A stretch of DNA of 64,000 nucleotides from Icerya purchasi (Eukaryota > Arthropoda > Insecta > Hemiptera > Monophlebidae), in assembly GCA_039619475.1 (NCBI GenBank), contig CM077116.1:22827191-22891190 (forward strand), written 5' to 3'. Shown here piece by piece: positions 48,201 to 57,476 of the stretch. A program made the translations under genes and the position numbers. How positions within the stretch are numbered: position 1 is the stretch's first letter; the number at the start of each line of letters is the position of its first letter. The notes below the pieces were generated by a model. The model did not search any database. It saw only the letters and a program-made list of their open reading frames with translations, and was not told where the DNA came from.

Positions 48201-48256
48201 TTAGGAGAGAGATAACATGATATTATTAGGAATTTACCTATCAAATAGGTAATCAC
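45237..48256 (-). mobile_element. R1-like non-LTR retrotransposon, 5'-truncated
   Basis: On the - strand the coding part runs from about 48256 to 45476, then about 215 bp of 3' UTR and a poly(A) seen as T-run at 45237-45259. The first part of the endonuclease and any ORF1 are missing. The right end abuts another R1-like element on the opposite strand. No target duplication was found: the bases left of the T-run do not recur at either side of the junction or beyond 49670. The long open frame suggests a young copy. Confidence 0.85.
45476..48256 (-). CDS. R1-like ORF2: partial endonuclease, reverse transcriptase, Cys/His motif
   Basis: A 926-residue open frame without stop, incomplete at its start; the first codon reported is a GTG and is not a natural start. 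Endonuclease remains: YLSPN near residue 15, ILIGDLNIR at 42-50, SSIIDYLLVS near 92. Reverse transcriptase: AAYRPISLLSSVGKVFEK near 395, YGFRLGRSAEGAA near 440, FSFDIAGAFDN near 470, GVPQGSVLGP near 528 and ISYADDLCLV near 568. All three catalytic aspartates are present. C-terminal motif: CACCLADTVDDVSHFIFDC near 867-885. No RNase H, as expected for R1-like elements. Without promoter and N-terminus it is probably inactive. Confidence 0.85.
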   Translation of the reverse strand: MITYLIGKFLIISCYLSPNKPRKVGIDHLDHIIKAFPHLSVILIGDLNIRLSLMEPQFKDNPNSLLLQDLLYSNNLIIKNNHSPTFSNYNGSSIIDYLLVSVNVTHLVNFQLKNFDLAFHKSIIFSISHKFEMLTNVFTKLDILKFRQTLDINYITTFQENLLKCSSGPALDRLVTKLNNYISNTAKRCQTAYSSPKFDWWTDKLQMIKNKINLVRKKKNKCKDTINLFYIDNTLKQLNVEYKREILRAKLQQWKELVTNSTAWGKPYKVIIKTRASVNIPDIEQGQRIINDDLEKCNIFLEHFLPYKSDTSLTTIQTTTALSPSISRTAVDNIIKKLKNRKAASCDKINNKIVKQLNMLFPDLFSTLFNKCLSLQVFPRCWKSAYLKLLPKPGKNPSDVAAYRPISLLSSVGKVFEKVTNRLLLLEINSRELLHTNQYGFRLGRSAEGAAYKLVQVIRDTISSGKSVVVFSFDIAGAFDNCKWSIIVDIMEKNNFNPFLVNLMVSYLSERTASLTINNSTSTKNPCCGVPQGSVLGPTLWNLLYSSVHHNVEKFCKFFNNNCTLISYADDLCLVFETTKYYDYRQLTLIIGYLEETIQSLGLSFSAHKCNFTVFGKKEAVDTIKKLKLISGQSIQYTKIIKYLGILIDDKLTFRSHLEYIHSKCDSLFSSISRLQHNCWGLQYSERLILYKGLIQPLYGYGAATYVTPKILRNINKKQRKFLLNICSLYRTTPTSAACVIAGLLPLDLYIINRAITSELRIVNDVNLLKSLELLNNIIDPPISNNTPYRLVKIQVQQMMILEWQRRWDSEITGRKTYHFLPCISDRLKMKKININFFSSQMLSGHGKFGSYLYRFRLVSGPNCACCLADTVDDVSHFIFDCPIFTTIRDKYNIKRMEPYLLTNKNHLDVLKFAEDAMRYKFHLDS

Positions 48257-49504
48257 AGTGCAAACATCGAAACTAATAAAGGCTGCCCACAGGGTAGCGT
48301 TTTAGGTTCACTATTCTGGAATATACTATTCAACCAAGCTCTTCAATTACCATACGACAAGAACGTTGACCTATGCGCATATGCTGATGACCTACTATTT
48401 ATAATAACGGACGACACAAAAATCAATCTCGAAAGAACAGCTAACAAAACGCTTGAGTTACTCGGAGCCTGGCTAAATGAAGTAAAGCTTAATCTCTCAG
48501 TTGAAAAATGTTTTGTGTCCCTTTTCACAAACTCCCTGAAACTAAAAAGAAAAAATATCAAAGTACTTTACGGGGGGATCACCTTAAACGTAGTCGAACA
48601 TTTTAAATATCTCGGAGTCATATTAGACAATAAACTCTCCTTTAAACAACACATAGAATACACTACATCTAAGCTAGACGTTAAATACTATCAATTACTA
48701 AAAGTGTGCAGAAACACATGGGGATTTGATTACAGATACAGACTTGTATTGTACAAGTCACTTGTTGAAAACACAGTGTGTTACTGCAGCTCTGTGTTTT
48801 TCCAACACCTAAAAAAGAAAACCCTAAAGCAAAAAATCTACTCTACGCAACGTAAATACTTAATAAACGCCTGTAGAGCTTACCGGACAATTTCTCATAG
48901 CGCCGCTGTTGCCCTTACGGGAGTCCTTCCCTTAGACCTAGAAATCAACTATAGATCAATCATTTTTACCATAAAAAACCATAAAAATTTTGAATATATT
49001 AATGATCATGTCTACCAAATAATGAACTTTTTACCTCCAATAAATCCCCTTCAGAGCAGTTCCTACATGCTAATCCAGCACGACCTACATATAAAAATAT
49101 CACTAAAACAGCTCAAAAGATACATCAAAAACTATTTCATTTCTACATGGCAAAGCTCCTGGGAAAGAGACACGGTAGGTCGGCATACCCACGGGCTAAT
49201 CCCAAACATTAGAACAGGCTTACAGTTATCACCTGACTTTTATACTACCCAACTCCTCACTGACCACGGACATTTCGGAGCCTATTTAAAAAAATACAAA
49301 ATCACCGAAGACGACAAATGTGACTGTGGGGAAATTGAAAACGCCAATCATGTAATCTTTCACTGCACTAAGTATGACGACATCAGAAACTTCAACCTAG
49401 AAAACTTCAACTTGAGTAATTCAACTTTGGCAACTAAATTTCAAAAATTCGCGTTCTCGGTTTTAAAACCAAAATTTACTGGCAAAAATAACAACCTACA
49501 GTGA
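48242..49504 (+). CDS. R1-like reverse transcriptase C-terminal half and Cys/His motif
   Basis: The frame is open from the junction to the stop at 49502-49504. It begins inside the RT domain: NKGCPQGSVLGSLFWNILF, then LCAYADDLLFIITDD near 48370-48415 with both aspartates. FKYLGVILDNKLSFKQHIEY near 48600 and WGFDYRYRLVLYKSLVE follow in the thumb region. The C-terminus has CDCGEIENANHVIFHC near 49320-49365, a Cys/His pattern of this family. No stop in 420 codons points to recent insertion. The reported start (GTG at 48515) is arbitrary. Enzymatically it is incomplete. Confidence 0.8.
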   Translation, partial: QIGNHSANIETNKGCPQGSVLGSLFWNILFNQALQLPYDKNVDLCAYADDLLFIITDDTKINLERTANKTLELLGAWLNEVKLNLSVEKCFVSLFTNSLKLKRKNIKVLYGGITLNVVEHFKYLGVILDNKLSFKQHIEYTTSKLDVKYYQLLKVCRNTWGFDYRYRLVLYKSLVENTVCYCSSVFFQHLKKKTLKQKIYSTQRKYLINACRAYRTISHSAAVALTGVLPLDLEINYRSIIFTIKNHKNFEYINDHVYQIMNFLPPINPLQSSSYMLIQHDLHIKISLKQLKRYIKNYFISTWQSSWERDTVGRHTHGLIPNIRTGLQLSPDFYTTQLLTDHGHFGAYLKKYKITEDDKCDCGEIENANHVIFHCTKYDDIRNFNLENFNLSNSTLATKFQKFAFSVLKPKFTGKNNNLQ

Positions 49505-49670
49505 TTTACATTACTCACTTAAATAAAAACACCACACTTAAAAACCACACACCAACACGTACGTAAATTTTATTATTAATATCCGGAAAAGACAATCGAG
49601 CCCAAATGGTAAATCAAACTGGAATCAATCACACTCGCGTCATTCGAAAAAAAAAAAAAAAAAAAAAAAA
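48242..49670 (+). mobile_element. Second R1-like element, 5'-truncated, head to head with the first
   Basis: Coding similarity starts at about 48242 (IGNHSANIE, then KGCPQGSVLG), within the RT domain, so more than half of the ORF is missing. The 3' UTR runs from 49505 and the poly(A) is at 49649-49670. The protein is related to, but clearly different from, that of the neighbouring - strand element, so this is not a simple inversion. Its 5' junction overlaps the 5' end of the other element within about 15 bases (48242-48256). Confidence 0.8.
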
Positions 49671-49924
49671 TGTACATATAACAAAACATTATTGTCTATT
49701 AAATAAGTACACAGTGCATAACCCATCAGATTATGTAGCATTTAGTTTATCAACCCCGATATGTATAAAAATTAAATTCCTAAAGCTCATTACTTAAGAT
49801 TTATTGTAAGAAGGTCCCGGGTCAAGATTAAGCCTAACGGCGGTGCTTGGCTTGGCGCCTTTGTACACAACTTGTATTGTAAAAAACGCTATCGAAATAC
49901 AGTTATTAATCAAAAAAAAAAAAT
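49671..49924 (+). repeat. Possible retroelement 3' tail before the (TTA)n tract
   Basis: 49,800-49,915 is GC-richer (TAAGCCTAACGGCGG...) and ends in TATCGAAATACAGTTATTAATC, an A-run and then TTA repeats. This looks like the 3' end of a non-LTR element or SINE with a TTA tail, but no coding part is left. Confidence 0.3.
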
Positions 49925-50073
<149 letters not shown>

Positions 50074-50639
50074 ATTGGTTGTTAAATTTGAAGTACCTGA
50101 GACAACCTGTAAAAGTATAGTACATAAACGGTGTTGTTGGTGAAATTTTGCGTTTATACCATTATTTACTTTTACAATTATCCCATCACTGTAGATACCG
50201 AAAGATTTATAAGTGTATTAAATGCAAACTCAAAATAATCTAAAATTCCTTGTTTAATCATATTCAGAGCTAGTTAGTCTATACCAATCTGTCGCCTGTG
50301 CAAACAGGATTGTGATATGTTCATTTTCGATCTTTATTTACCTACATAAATAAAATTCGATTTGAAAATTTATTTGCATCCGGTAGTTTCCACTATTATC
50401 AGTCAGTCGACACACGCGACATTGTCAGTTGTTTTGGAGAATTAGGCTTTTATCACCTTTAAAGATGTAAAAATATTGAAAAGCACTTTATGTGCCCAAT
50501 GATATCATTTAAACAGTAGGGGCTTTGTCCCTTGCTCGCTTTGATCGCCCCCACGCAGCGCGCTGTTAATTTTTTAACGATTAAAATATTTAATATTTAC
50601 GTAAAACTATAAGTTTTACAGAAAATTTTAATAGGAATG
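50074..50639. other. Intergenic, no gene recognised
   Basis: Nothing recognisable; unique-looking. Confidence 0.5.
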
Positions 50640-51223
50640 ATGCAAAAGGTACCTAAATTCATGTACCTGAGAGAGAAATAATGTAATCAAATGACCTAGT
50701 CAAGGAAACAAAGTCAGAGCAAGAAAGATGGAAATTGTATTGCAGTTAATAAGACAACAAAATAAATTAGACACTACAACACAGTCGTAAAACCAGATAG
50801 TCTATACGCTTCGGAATGCTTGACACTGAACACGGCTAAACAAATACGAAAAAAAGAAAATAATGAAAAGAGAAGTCCGTTAAAAGAATACTAGGACTTA
50901 AACAGGGAATCTGGAAACTGAGGAGCGATAAAGAAGTGTACGGAAATATTGAAAGAATAGAAGACGTTATGTAGAAGAGTAAAATTATATGTGGTAATTT
51001 AAAAAGAATGGACGAAAGTAGATTGATAAAAAAGATATTTGACTATTTTGATGAAAATCCAAACACTAGAATTAATTGGTTTCGAGAAGTGAAGGAACAT
51101 TACAGAAATGGAAATAGAAGAATGGATAGAAGTATATTCCGAAGAAAGGCAATACACGAACACAATTTCTATGAGCTCAAATTCTGAATTTTTGATTGTT
51201 TTTGCCTATTTGATTAACGTAGA
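50640..51223 (+). pseudogene. Non-LTR retrotransposon remnant, C-terminal region
   Basis: Fragments in order: TVVKPDSLYASECLTLNTAK near 50785 (family form: KP.L.Y..E..TL), GIWKLRSDKEVYGNIERIED near 50910, GNLKRMDESRLIKKIFDYFD near 50994. INWFREVKE near 51070 follows. This is the region behind the RT domain in many insect LINEs (G.V.RM...RL.KKI). Stops and two or more shifts break it. I cannot assign a clade. The last about 100 bases (51122-51223) recur at 51992-52099. Confidence 0.6.
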
Positions 51224-52099
51224 ACTAACGATCTATTAATTCATTATTTTGTAAGGAAATTAGTGATTACTTTCGTAGCTGTTCACGTATAAATGATAAT
51301 TTACGCTATATATCGATTTAAGAGAAGAACTTCAAACTGAAATGGCTCCTAAAAAACACGAGCTTAAATGGGGTCAGAAAGACTGTATTTTCTTGAATTT
51401 TGATATTTTCGTTCATTTCGAGCGTCAGATGCACCATTTTGTTCTATTATACGCGATCTATCATTTTAGAAAACTTGTTTAATCTTTCGTAGCGCATTTA
51501 TTTAAATTAATAGTTGACCAGGTAGTCGACTAGTTGGGACTTGTCTCTTGAAAAGATCATTAAGGTTGCTACAGCATTCGAAATTTTTACTCTAAGATCC
51601 GTACAACGGGGAATATTGCGATACCTCTGTTTACGAAGACGTATTTTTCACTATGAATTATGATCTCATTAATATTCGGTTGATTCACGGCTATAGAAAA
51701 CTTATTCACTTATTATTTCGCTTGTAGTGTTCAAATTACTGTAGCTCGCGAGTTTTTCTTCACTGTTCTGTACACAGTCAACTCACTTGATTGCTATGAA
51801 GATAATCTAATCGCGCAAAAATCTTCAAACTTTTTTAATAGGTTCATATATTCCTGCAACATTAATAAAAAAAATTTGAAAAAACTTAATAATAAACATT
51901 ACAAAACGGGACTTAGTCGTAGTGTGTCATACTTAATTCCTGAGCGTCTGCGACTACCTATTCGTACATTTTAGCCCTACATAGGCATGTCATGGATAGA
52001 AGTATTTGTATATTCCGAAGAAACGCGATATACGAACACAATTTCTATGAGCTCAAATTCTGAATTTTTGATTGCTTTTGCTTATTCGATTAACGTAGA
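51122..52099. repeat. Direct repeats of about 105 bp flanking repeat U
   Basis: 51122-51223 (102 bp) and 51992-52099 (108 bp) are near-identical, including ATGAGCTCAAATTCTGAATT. They differ by a 6-base insertion (TTTGTA in the right copy) and a few substitutions. Between them lies a 768-bp insert (51224-51991). The left copy is continuous with the retrotransposon remnant, so it is native there. The right copy looks like a very long target duplication. Confidence 0.8.
51224..51991 (-). mobile_element. Truncated copy of the tRNA-headed composite repeat
   Basis: 51223-51918 matches repeat U at 29911-30575; 51919-51991 matches the beginning of the SINE part (TACTTAATTCCTGAGCGTC near 51932). The rest of the SINE and its tRNA-like head are missing. 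On the - strand this is a 5'-truncated copy. Such truncation is characteristic of target-primed reverse transcription. Confidence 0.65.
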
Positions 52100-52324
52100 T
52101 TATTGGCCGATTTTATAATTATCAGGCAAGTGTCGGTAAGGCGCAAATGAAGCGATCGGGAATTTACAAGTGAGCGTGTTCTTTCAATTTTTTATTGTTT
52201 CCGGCTATCTTTAAATTTATGCAATAAAAGGTAAAACGCAAAAATTACTTCGGTCGGATAAGAATTTAACGAGATAGTTTCTTAGTTGAAATTTAACAGC
52301 TTCGAGTCAGTTTTAAAATAGTAT

Positions 52325-52365
<41 letters not shown>

Positions 52366-53151
52366 GAGAGAGAGATCGAGAGAGAGAGTGCAAAATATTT
52401 ACCAGAGATAAAAGCAAAAGTGTGATCGATTTAACGTGTTGTTTTCCTTACGGCTTAACAAGTAACGAACGAGCAGGTTGCTACGTCTATGATGTTAAAA
52501 ATACGGCTAGAATAAATAGTTACGGCGCATCTAGTAATAACTACATATCAAAAGGGGGAAGAATCGGAATGTGAACAAGTTCACAACTGATTCTCTCCTG
52601 AACATCAGATGCACACCGAGCATGATAGTGATATTACGATAATAAGAAGATACTTAGCCCCGCACAAAATGATAATGCAACAAACAAAAACACTGTTACT
52701 ATTAGGGCTTAGAAAATGTTCCAAATAATCGCGGTACCGAAACAGTCATACTAATATTTTCTTAGCGACGTTGTCTTAAAGCTGATTAAAGTGTGTTCGA
52801 TAGGAAAGTTAATTTCTAATGACTTTTTTTTAAAAAACTGTAGCCCACACAATTTACATAATTTATTTTAATAATTTATGAATAATAGAGAATAAAAAAA
52901 AAAATGTTGATTGGCCCGATGGCGAAAGCTAGGCATAGAGGGGGAGGGAGAAAAAAAAACTTTCAAAGTAGCGCGTACATCTTTCATTATATTTTACCGG
53001 CGTACTATTTCGAAAAGCATAGGGGTGGGAATTAAAGAATGCCTAAGTGAATTATTTAAGTACGGGCAAATTTTGCGTGAATAAGCACGTTAAACTTGTG
53101 TTAGGAAGTTTCGCGAGTGCATGCTTTGCAATTACGTATCATAATTTATTT
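52100..53151. other. Intergenic with a TA/GA compound microsatellite
   Basis: (TA)n followed by (GA)n at 52327-52389. No coding sequence recognised elsewhere in the stretch. Confidence 0.55.
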
Positions 53152-53152
53152 A

Positions 53153-53750
53153 TTTTTTTTTTTTTATTATGCGACTTTAACACAACAATGAGGTTATCAA
53201 GCAGCGCTTATGTTGTTAATTATAAAGTATAATATAAATTACATTTTTTGAGGAATAGGAAGAGGTCATTTATATATGAACTATTATTACGTAGTAAATG
53301 GGATAGGTTTGGGGACAGATTAAATTTTTGGCGTGATTCAGATAAATTATTGCAAGTTGTTAGGATATGTCGAAGAGTAAGCTGAGGAGTGTTACAAAAG
53401 GGACAGTATGGAGGTGGTGTGTTATTGAAAAGGTATGAATGGGTTACATTGGTATGGCCGAGTCTTAATCTAGTTAAAATTATTTCTTCTTTTCGTGATT
53501 TTCGATCAGATGATTCCCATTCCTCGATCTTTTCTTTTATGCTTCTGAGATGGTTTGTGGATGAGGTCGAACTCCATTCTGCATTCCACAAATTTATAAT
53601 TTTCTCTTTGTATGTTTTCTTTAGATCATCTGTGGTTATTATGGTTTCGATATTAGTATCCAGGGACAGCGAATTCAATCTCTTTGCTAATTTATCTGCG
53701 ATTTCGTTACCCTTTATTCCTTTATGACTTGGGATCCATGAAATCTATAA
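53153..53750 (-). mobile_element. 5'-truncated RNase H-bearing non-LTR element, a different lineage
   Basis: The frame on the - strand begins near 53745 inside RNase H (ISWIPSHKGIKGNEIADKLAKR). It continues through the ORF annotated below to 53220; a short 3' UTR and a T-run (poly(A) tail) at 53153-53165 follow. The RNase H end and the tail differ strongly from the I-like copies. No target duplication could be found. Confidence 0.7.
53220..53678 (-). CDS. C-terminal fragment of non-LTR ORF2 with Cys/His motif
   Basis: A 152-residue open frame directly continuing from the RNase H end upstream (the first codon is an arbitrary TTG). Conserved parts: LWNAEWSSTS, then EEIILTRLRLGHTNVTHSYLF and CPFCNTPQLTLRHILTTC. 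The RLRLGHT.. TH.. L and CxxC..H..C patterns are typical of the region behind RNase H in I- and Jockey-supergroup elements. Intact for its length. It is a fragment and not a gene. Confidence 0.7.
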   Translation of the reverse strand: MNSLSLDTNIETIITTDDLKKTYKEKIINLWNAEWSSTSSTNHLRSIKEKIEEWESSDRKSRKEEIILTRLRLGHTNVTHSYLFNNTPPPYCPFCNTPQLTLRHILTTCNNLSESRQKFNLSPNLSHLLRNNSSYINDLFLFLKKCNLYYTL

Positions 53751-54489
53751 GAAGGGGAAAATAATCATTTAGGCATAGTTTCAGTCGAATTGACGTATCG
53801 AATAATCTCAATCAATCATCGATCACTTATCGTCGTTATTGTTACACAAGATCCACAGGTGCGCTATAAAGCGCGATAACGAACTGGTTCTTCACCGGAA
53901 TATAAATTAAAAATGATTAAAGTACGATTTAAAATTTTGTACAGTTTTTAAATAAAGGAATGACCGAATAATTATTGAAACGATGACGTACACGGGATAC
54001 TCCTCAAATACATGGAAAAATATGTAAAAACAAAGATACAACTATCTCGCGGACTGAGCAATGCGTTCGAATATATTGTTTAAGAAACCTTTACGAACCG
54101 TACGTGACAAATGAATAAGCAGATATTACAGTGCTAATTGTGATACAGCAGATTTAATCAATTTTATAACGATAATGAATTTTTAAGAAGATATTCGTAT
54201 GTAGATTAAAGACGAAAGTCGTGAAATGTAGAGAGATAGTGTACATCAAGTTATTGCAAAAATTTGAAATAACGTAGGCGTGAAGTAAATTAAAAAGAAA
54301 TAATTCGGAACGATGTAACTGACAGGCCGAACGATAAAAATCGATAGATCTATGAGTATATTGTAGAGGGGCATGTTTTTCCCCGTCATTGGCCAGTTTT
54401 CTTAATCTTTAAACTTATTTAAATAATTATTCGATTGATTTTGATGAAATTATAAAGTTCTGTACTAAGCACTGATGATAGTTCATTAA
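53751..54489. other. Intergenic, no gene recognised
   Basis: No recognisable feature. Confidence 0.5.
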
Positions 54490-54980
54490 TGATTATCATG
54501 GTTGAAATCGGTAATGTTTTCCAATCACTCAGGCATAAATGTATTAAACGATCTCTTCCTCCAATACATTTGGTACATTGCCGTATATAATGTTCTAAAA
54601 CTCACTTATTACATTTTTCGCATATCGGATCGCTCTTTATACTACCTTTTTGAACAAATTGCTAGCCGTGCTACAATGCTCAATTCTCATTCGTATTAAT
54701 TTTACAATGTAGTCTTTTCCTAATCTTCTATTTGCATAAAACCATGGTTTAGTATACATTTCATTTTGAATGTATGCGTATACCTTACCTTTAGTTTCTT
54801 AAGCATTCTTTATCCTACTGAATCTGAATCTGTTCTTTAATATAAGGTATTTTCTCTCTCCAGTTAACCTTATTACGAATTGTTAAATAATTATCAGCCC
54901 TTGTCAATTTGTCGGTCATCTCATTTCCAAATAGTCCACAATGAGCTGGAGCCCACTTAAACTTCACATTCTAATTCACG
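54490..54980 (-). pseudogene. Degraded RNase H/C-terminal remnant of a non-LTR element
   Basis: On the - strand VKFKWAPAHCGLFGNEMTDK (54970-54910) is the RNase H end motif (W.P.H.G..GNE..D). Next comes NKVNWREKIPYIKEQI, then YIVKLIRMRIEHCSTASNLF near 54700-54650, and CEKCNK with a stop and LEHYIRQC near 54630-54590. The order matches the neighbouring 53.2-53.75 kb fragment and is on the same strand, but the sequence is different and contains several stops. Older insertion. Confidence 0.6.
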
Positions 54981-55254
54981 CGTTACGTTAAGAAAAATAT
55001 AAAATAAAATGTTTTTTTCTTTTTTTTTACAAAAAAAAAAATATACCGACTTCAAAATTTACCATATAAAAATTTAAAATGAAAGTACAATAAAAAGTGA
55101 AAAATAATTACTTCCGATAATAAAAATTTGAATATAAATGCACTAAAACGTAAAAAGAATTACTCTCGATAAGAAAATAATATATTTTACAAAGTGAGAT
55201 ATACCTTCGGGTGATATTATAATAATATTCTTAAACAACATTGGATCTTTCTTT
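54981..55254. other. AT-rich spacer
   Basis: Contains ACCGACTTCAAAATT near 55044, faintly like the beginning of repeat B (60055), nothing else. Confidence 0.4.
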
Positions 55255-55640
55255 CTTCACAGTGCTATACTTAATTCCTGAGCATCGACGACTATTCGCA
55301 GATGTCAGCAGTACAGACATAGGCATGCTGTACTACTAGGCAATTGTTATAATTAGAACGGTAGTGTGCACACGCGCAAGACTACACTTGAAATTGATAT
55401 TGTGATTGTTTGATTTATAGGTATACGAATGCAGTCCTGTGTGTGTGTGTGTGTGTCTACTGTGTACTAACTAGTACGCATATGATGGTATGCATGTTTG
55501 CCATTGCCTTCTACGTGACTATTAGCAATTATTTAAATTAAAATTTTTTTCGTAATAATTTCTGTCTCCCGGAATCGAACCGGAGACTTCTGTAACGGAA
55601 GTCAAATGCTCTAGCAACTAGGCTATCGCGACATAAACAA
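55255..55640 (-). mobile_element. tRNA-derived SINE with best-preserved head
   Basis: The tRNA-like head on the - strand (55563-55633) has a D-arm/A-box-like TAGCCTAGTTGCTAGAGCA, an anticodon-arm-like GACTTCCGTTACAGAAGTC and a perfect T-arm with canonical B-box (CCGGTTCGATTCCGG). The body matches 30576-30935 and holds a (GT)n tract at 55438-55457. The right flank after the head begins ACATAAACAA. This copy lacks repeat U, so it is the short form of the family. Confidence 0.75.
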
Positions 55641-56194
55641 CACCGATAGCTTAATCTAAGTTTCGGTATATCAAATTTAAATCGCAATAATAATTAAAAA
55701 CCGCATTAAATATAGATTCGCAATAAATTATAGATATTGTAAGTTTAATGCAGTGCCCACTCCGTAACTAAGGTATCAGTGTTGTATAATAATTATATCA
55801 CAGTATCCCCTCTTAAAGGTATGTAAAATATTTTATTGTCTTCTTTTTTTTTTTTTTTTTTACTCCTTAGTGCACTTTTATTAAAAATTTTTATAGTAAA
55901 TTTTGAAGTCGATATTTTTTGAAAAAAAACATTTTGTTCCACAATTTTTACGATAATGGTTAAATTTTTCGTCTTGCTAAAAATCAACTTTTTTTTAGAA
56001 GTGGTAAGCTTGAATAGAGGTCTAAAGTATTCATAATTTTTACTCGAATCTATGCTTATCCGCGTGTTAATTATTATTGATAGTACATTAACATTTTCAA
56101 ATTACGTTTCCATGCTTAACACTGATAGTATTTTAAGTGTCAATGGCGTCTGTTATATTAACGAATAAAAAAAATTATGTAAAGAGACCATCAC
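55641..56194. other. AT-rich intergenic sequence
   Basis: Nothing recognisable; a T-run at 55842-55861. Confidence 0.5.
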
Positions 56195-56405
56195 TTTTTT
56201 TTTCACGTTTCTTCTCACGACTACTCGGCTTATGTTCACCGACACTTACCGATATACTCATACGGGGTACCAGCGCTGACCGGTACACTTTAGAATGAAC
56301 GAAAAATCAAAAATCTATGATCCGCAAAGTATGCCCGAACAAACATAAAAAAAAAAAAGACAACATACGCGACGAATTCGTCTTTTCCGAAGTCGGCAAT
56401 AAAAT
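56195..56405 (-). repeat. Dispersed repeat B, - strand copy
   Basis: The reverse complement (GCCGACTTCGGAAAAGACG, then GTCGCGTATG, TATGTTTGTTCGGGCATAC and GTCGGTGAACATAA) runs parallel to 60055-60265. Similarity is moderate. No coding capacity. Type unknown; the ACCGACTTC...ATCGGTGAACATAA frame is a recurring dispersed repeat. Confidence 0.5.
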
Positions 56406-57188
56406 TATTTACGAATTTATATAGCCACTATATTTATGTTTACGTGCATGTAGGTATACTAATGGTGGGCGTATCCTATTACATGAATAATTCCGTAAGT
56501 GAACTAATCGATGCGTACAGATGTAATTAGGTAACTTACCGAATTCAAAACATCATAAATAAATTAGTGCATTATAGTGAACGGGGGCGGACGCCAACTG
56601 GTAATAATTATTTTCAGAGTACATACGAAAATACGTCTGCGAGAAATTGGCCAACTGGTAAAACTCAAGCGATATTGGCTAATCGGTAACTAATAGCCGA
56701 CTACCAAAATAGTCAACTAATCTTATAAAATAGCCAAATGGTTTTGCGCCGGACTAGAAAAAAAATAATCTTATAAAAGTGATAGTTTCGATATCAGTAG
56801 GTTTCTCAACTTTTTTCTCTATACCGGACAATCGTCCATTAAACTCTTGTTCATTTTCTCCCTCAGCGGTAAAAACTCTTAATAAGTACCGAACTAAAGA
56901 TGACAGTTCGAATTTCATTGGGCTGTGTCAAAAGACACAAATTATTATTCCCTTCCGTAGGAAAATATTAAATTACGTGTATTAACCGCATCATCGTTGC
57001 TATCTTATTTACATAATTGAGAATATACGTTAATTGTTTTTATAAGAAAACATTTATAAATTTAATTTATCGATCAGAAATAAAACAGTAGGAAATAAAA
57101 ATCAAGCAGTTAAATATAATAAAAAAAAGATCAATTAAAAATTGACATTTGCATAATAATAAATTCGAAACATTCTCATTTTATAATA
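56406..57188. other. Intergenic, no gene recognised
   Basis: No known family. The ORF at 56779-56985 has no motif. Confidence 0.5.
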
Positions 57189-57314
57189 AAAATATAAAAA
57201 TACAGCCGACATGTTTCGGATTTACATACTCCATAATCGTAACAATAATAAAAAATATTTCCATGATTATGGAGTATGTAACTCCGACACATGTCGGCTC
57301 TATTTTCATATTTT
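57189..57314. repeat. Large imperfect palindrome (hairpin)
   Basis: Arms of 34 bp (57205-57238 and 57265-57298) are inverted copies with only two mismatches; the core is TTACATACTCCATAATC. The similarity extends outward for about 15 more bases on both sides. The 26-base spacer is AT-rich. It could be a foldback or MITE-like element, or a locally formed inverted duplication. Confidence 0.85.
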
Positions 57315-57450
57315 CATAACAATTATTATTTTCTGTAATACGTGTTTTATGTTTATTTAACAAAGTAATAAAACAGAAAATGGATAAGAACATTTATATT
57401 TCAAATTCTCATTTTGATATATATTTTTCCCGCAGCATTTCCTGTAAATG

Positions 57451-57476
57451 TATATATATATATATATATATATATT
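57451..57476. repeat. (TA)n microsatellite
   Basis: About 12 TA units. Confidence 0.9.

Noticed and set aside
45476..49504. Twin-priming inversion of one R1-like element
   Set aside because: Both halves have their own poly(A) tail and cover the same RT region with clearly different protein sequence.
51122..52099. Reading the 105-bp direct repeats as LTRs of a small retroelement
   Set aside because: The left repeat is continuous with a LINE coding remnant, there is no primer binding site or polypurine tract next to the repeats, and the inside matches a SINE-linked repeat that lacks such ends at 29.9 kb.
55563..55633. Functional tRNA gene
   Set aside because: The acceptor stem does not pair and the same head with the same body occurs elsewhere, as expected of a SINE.
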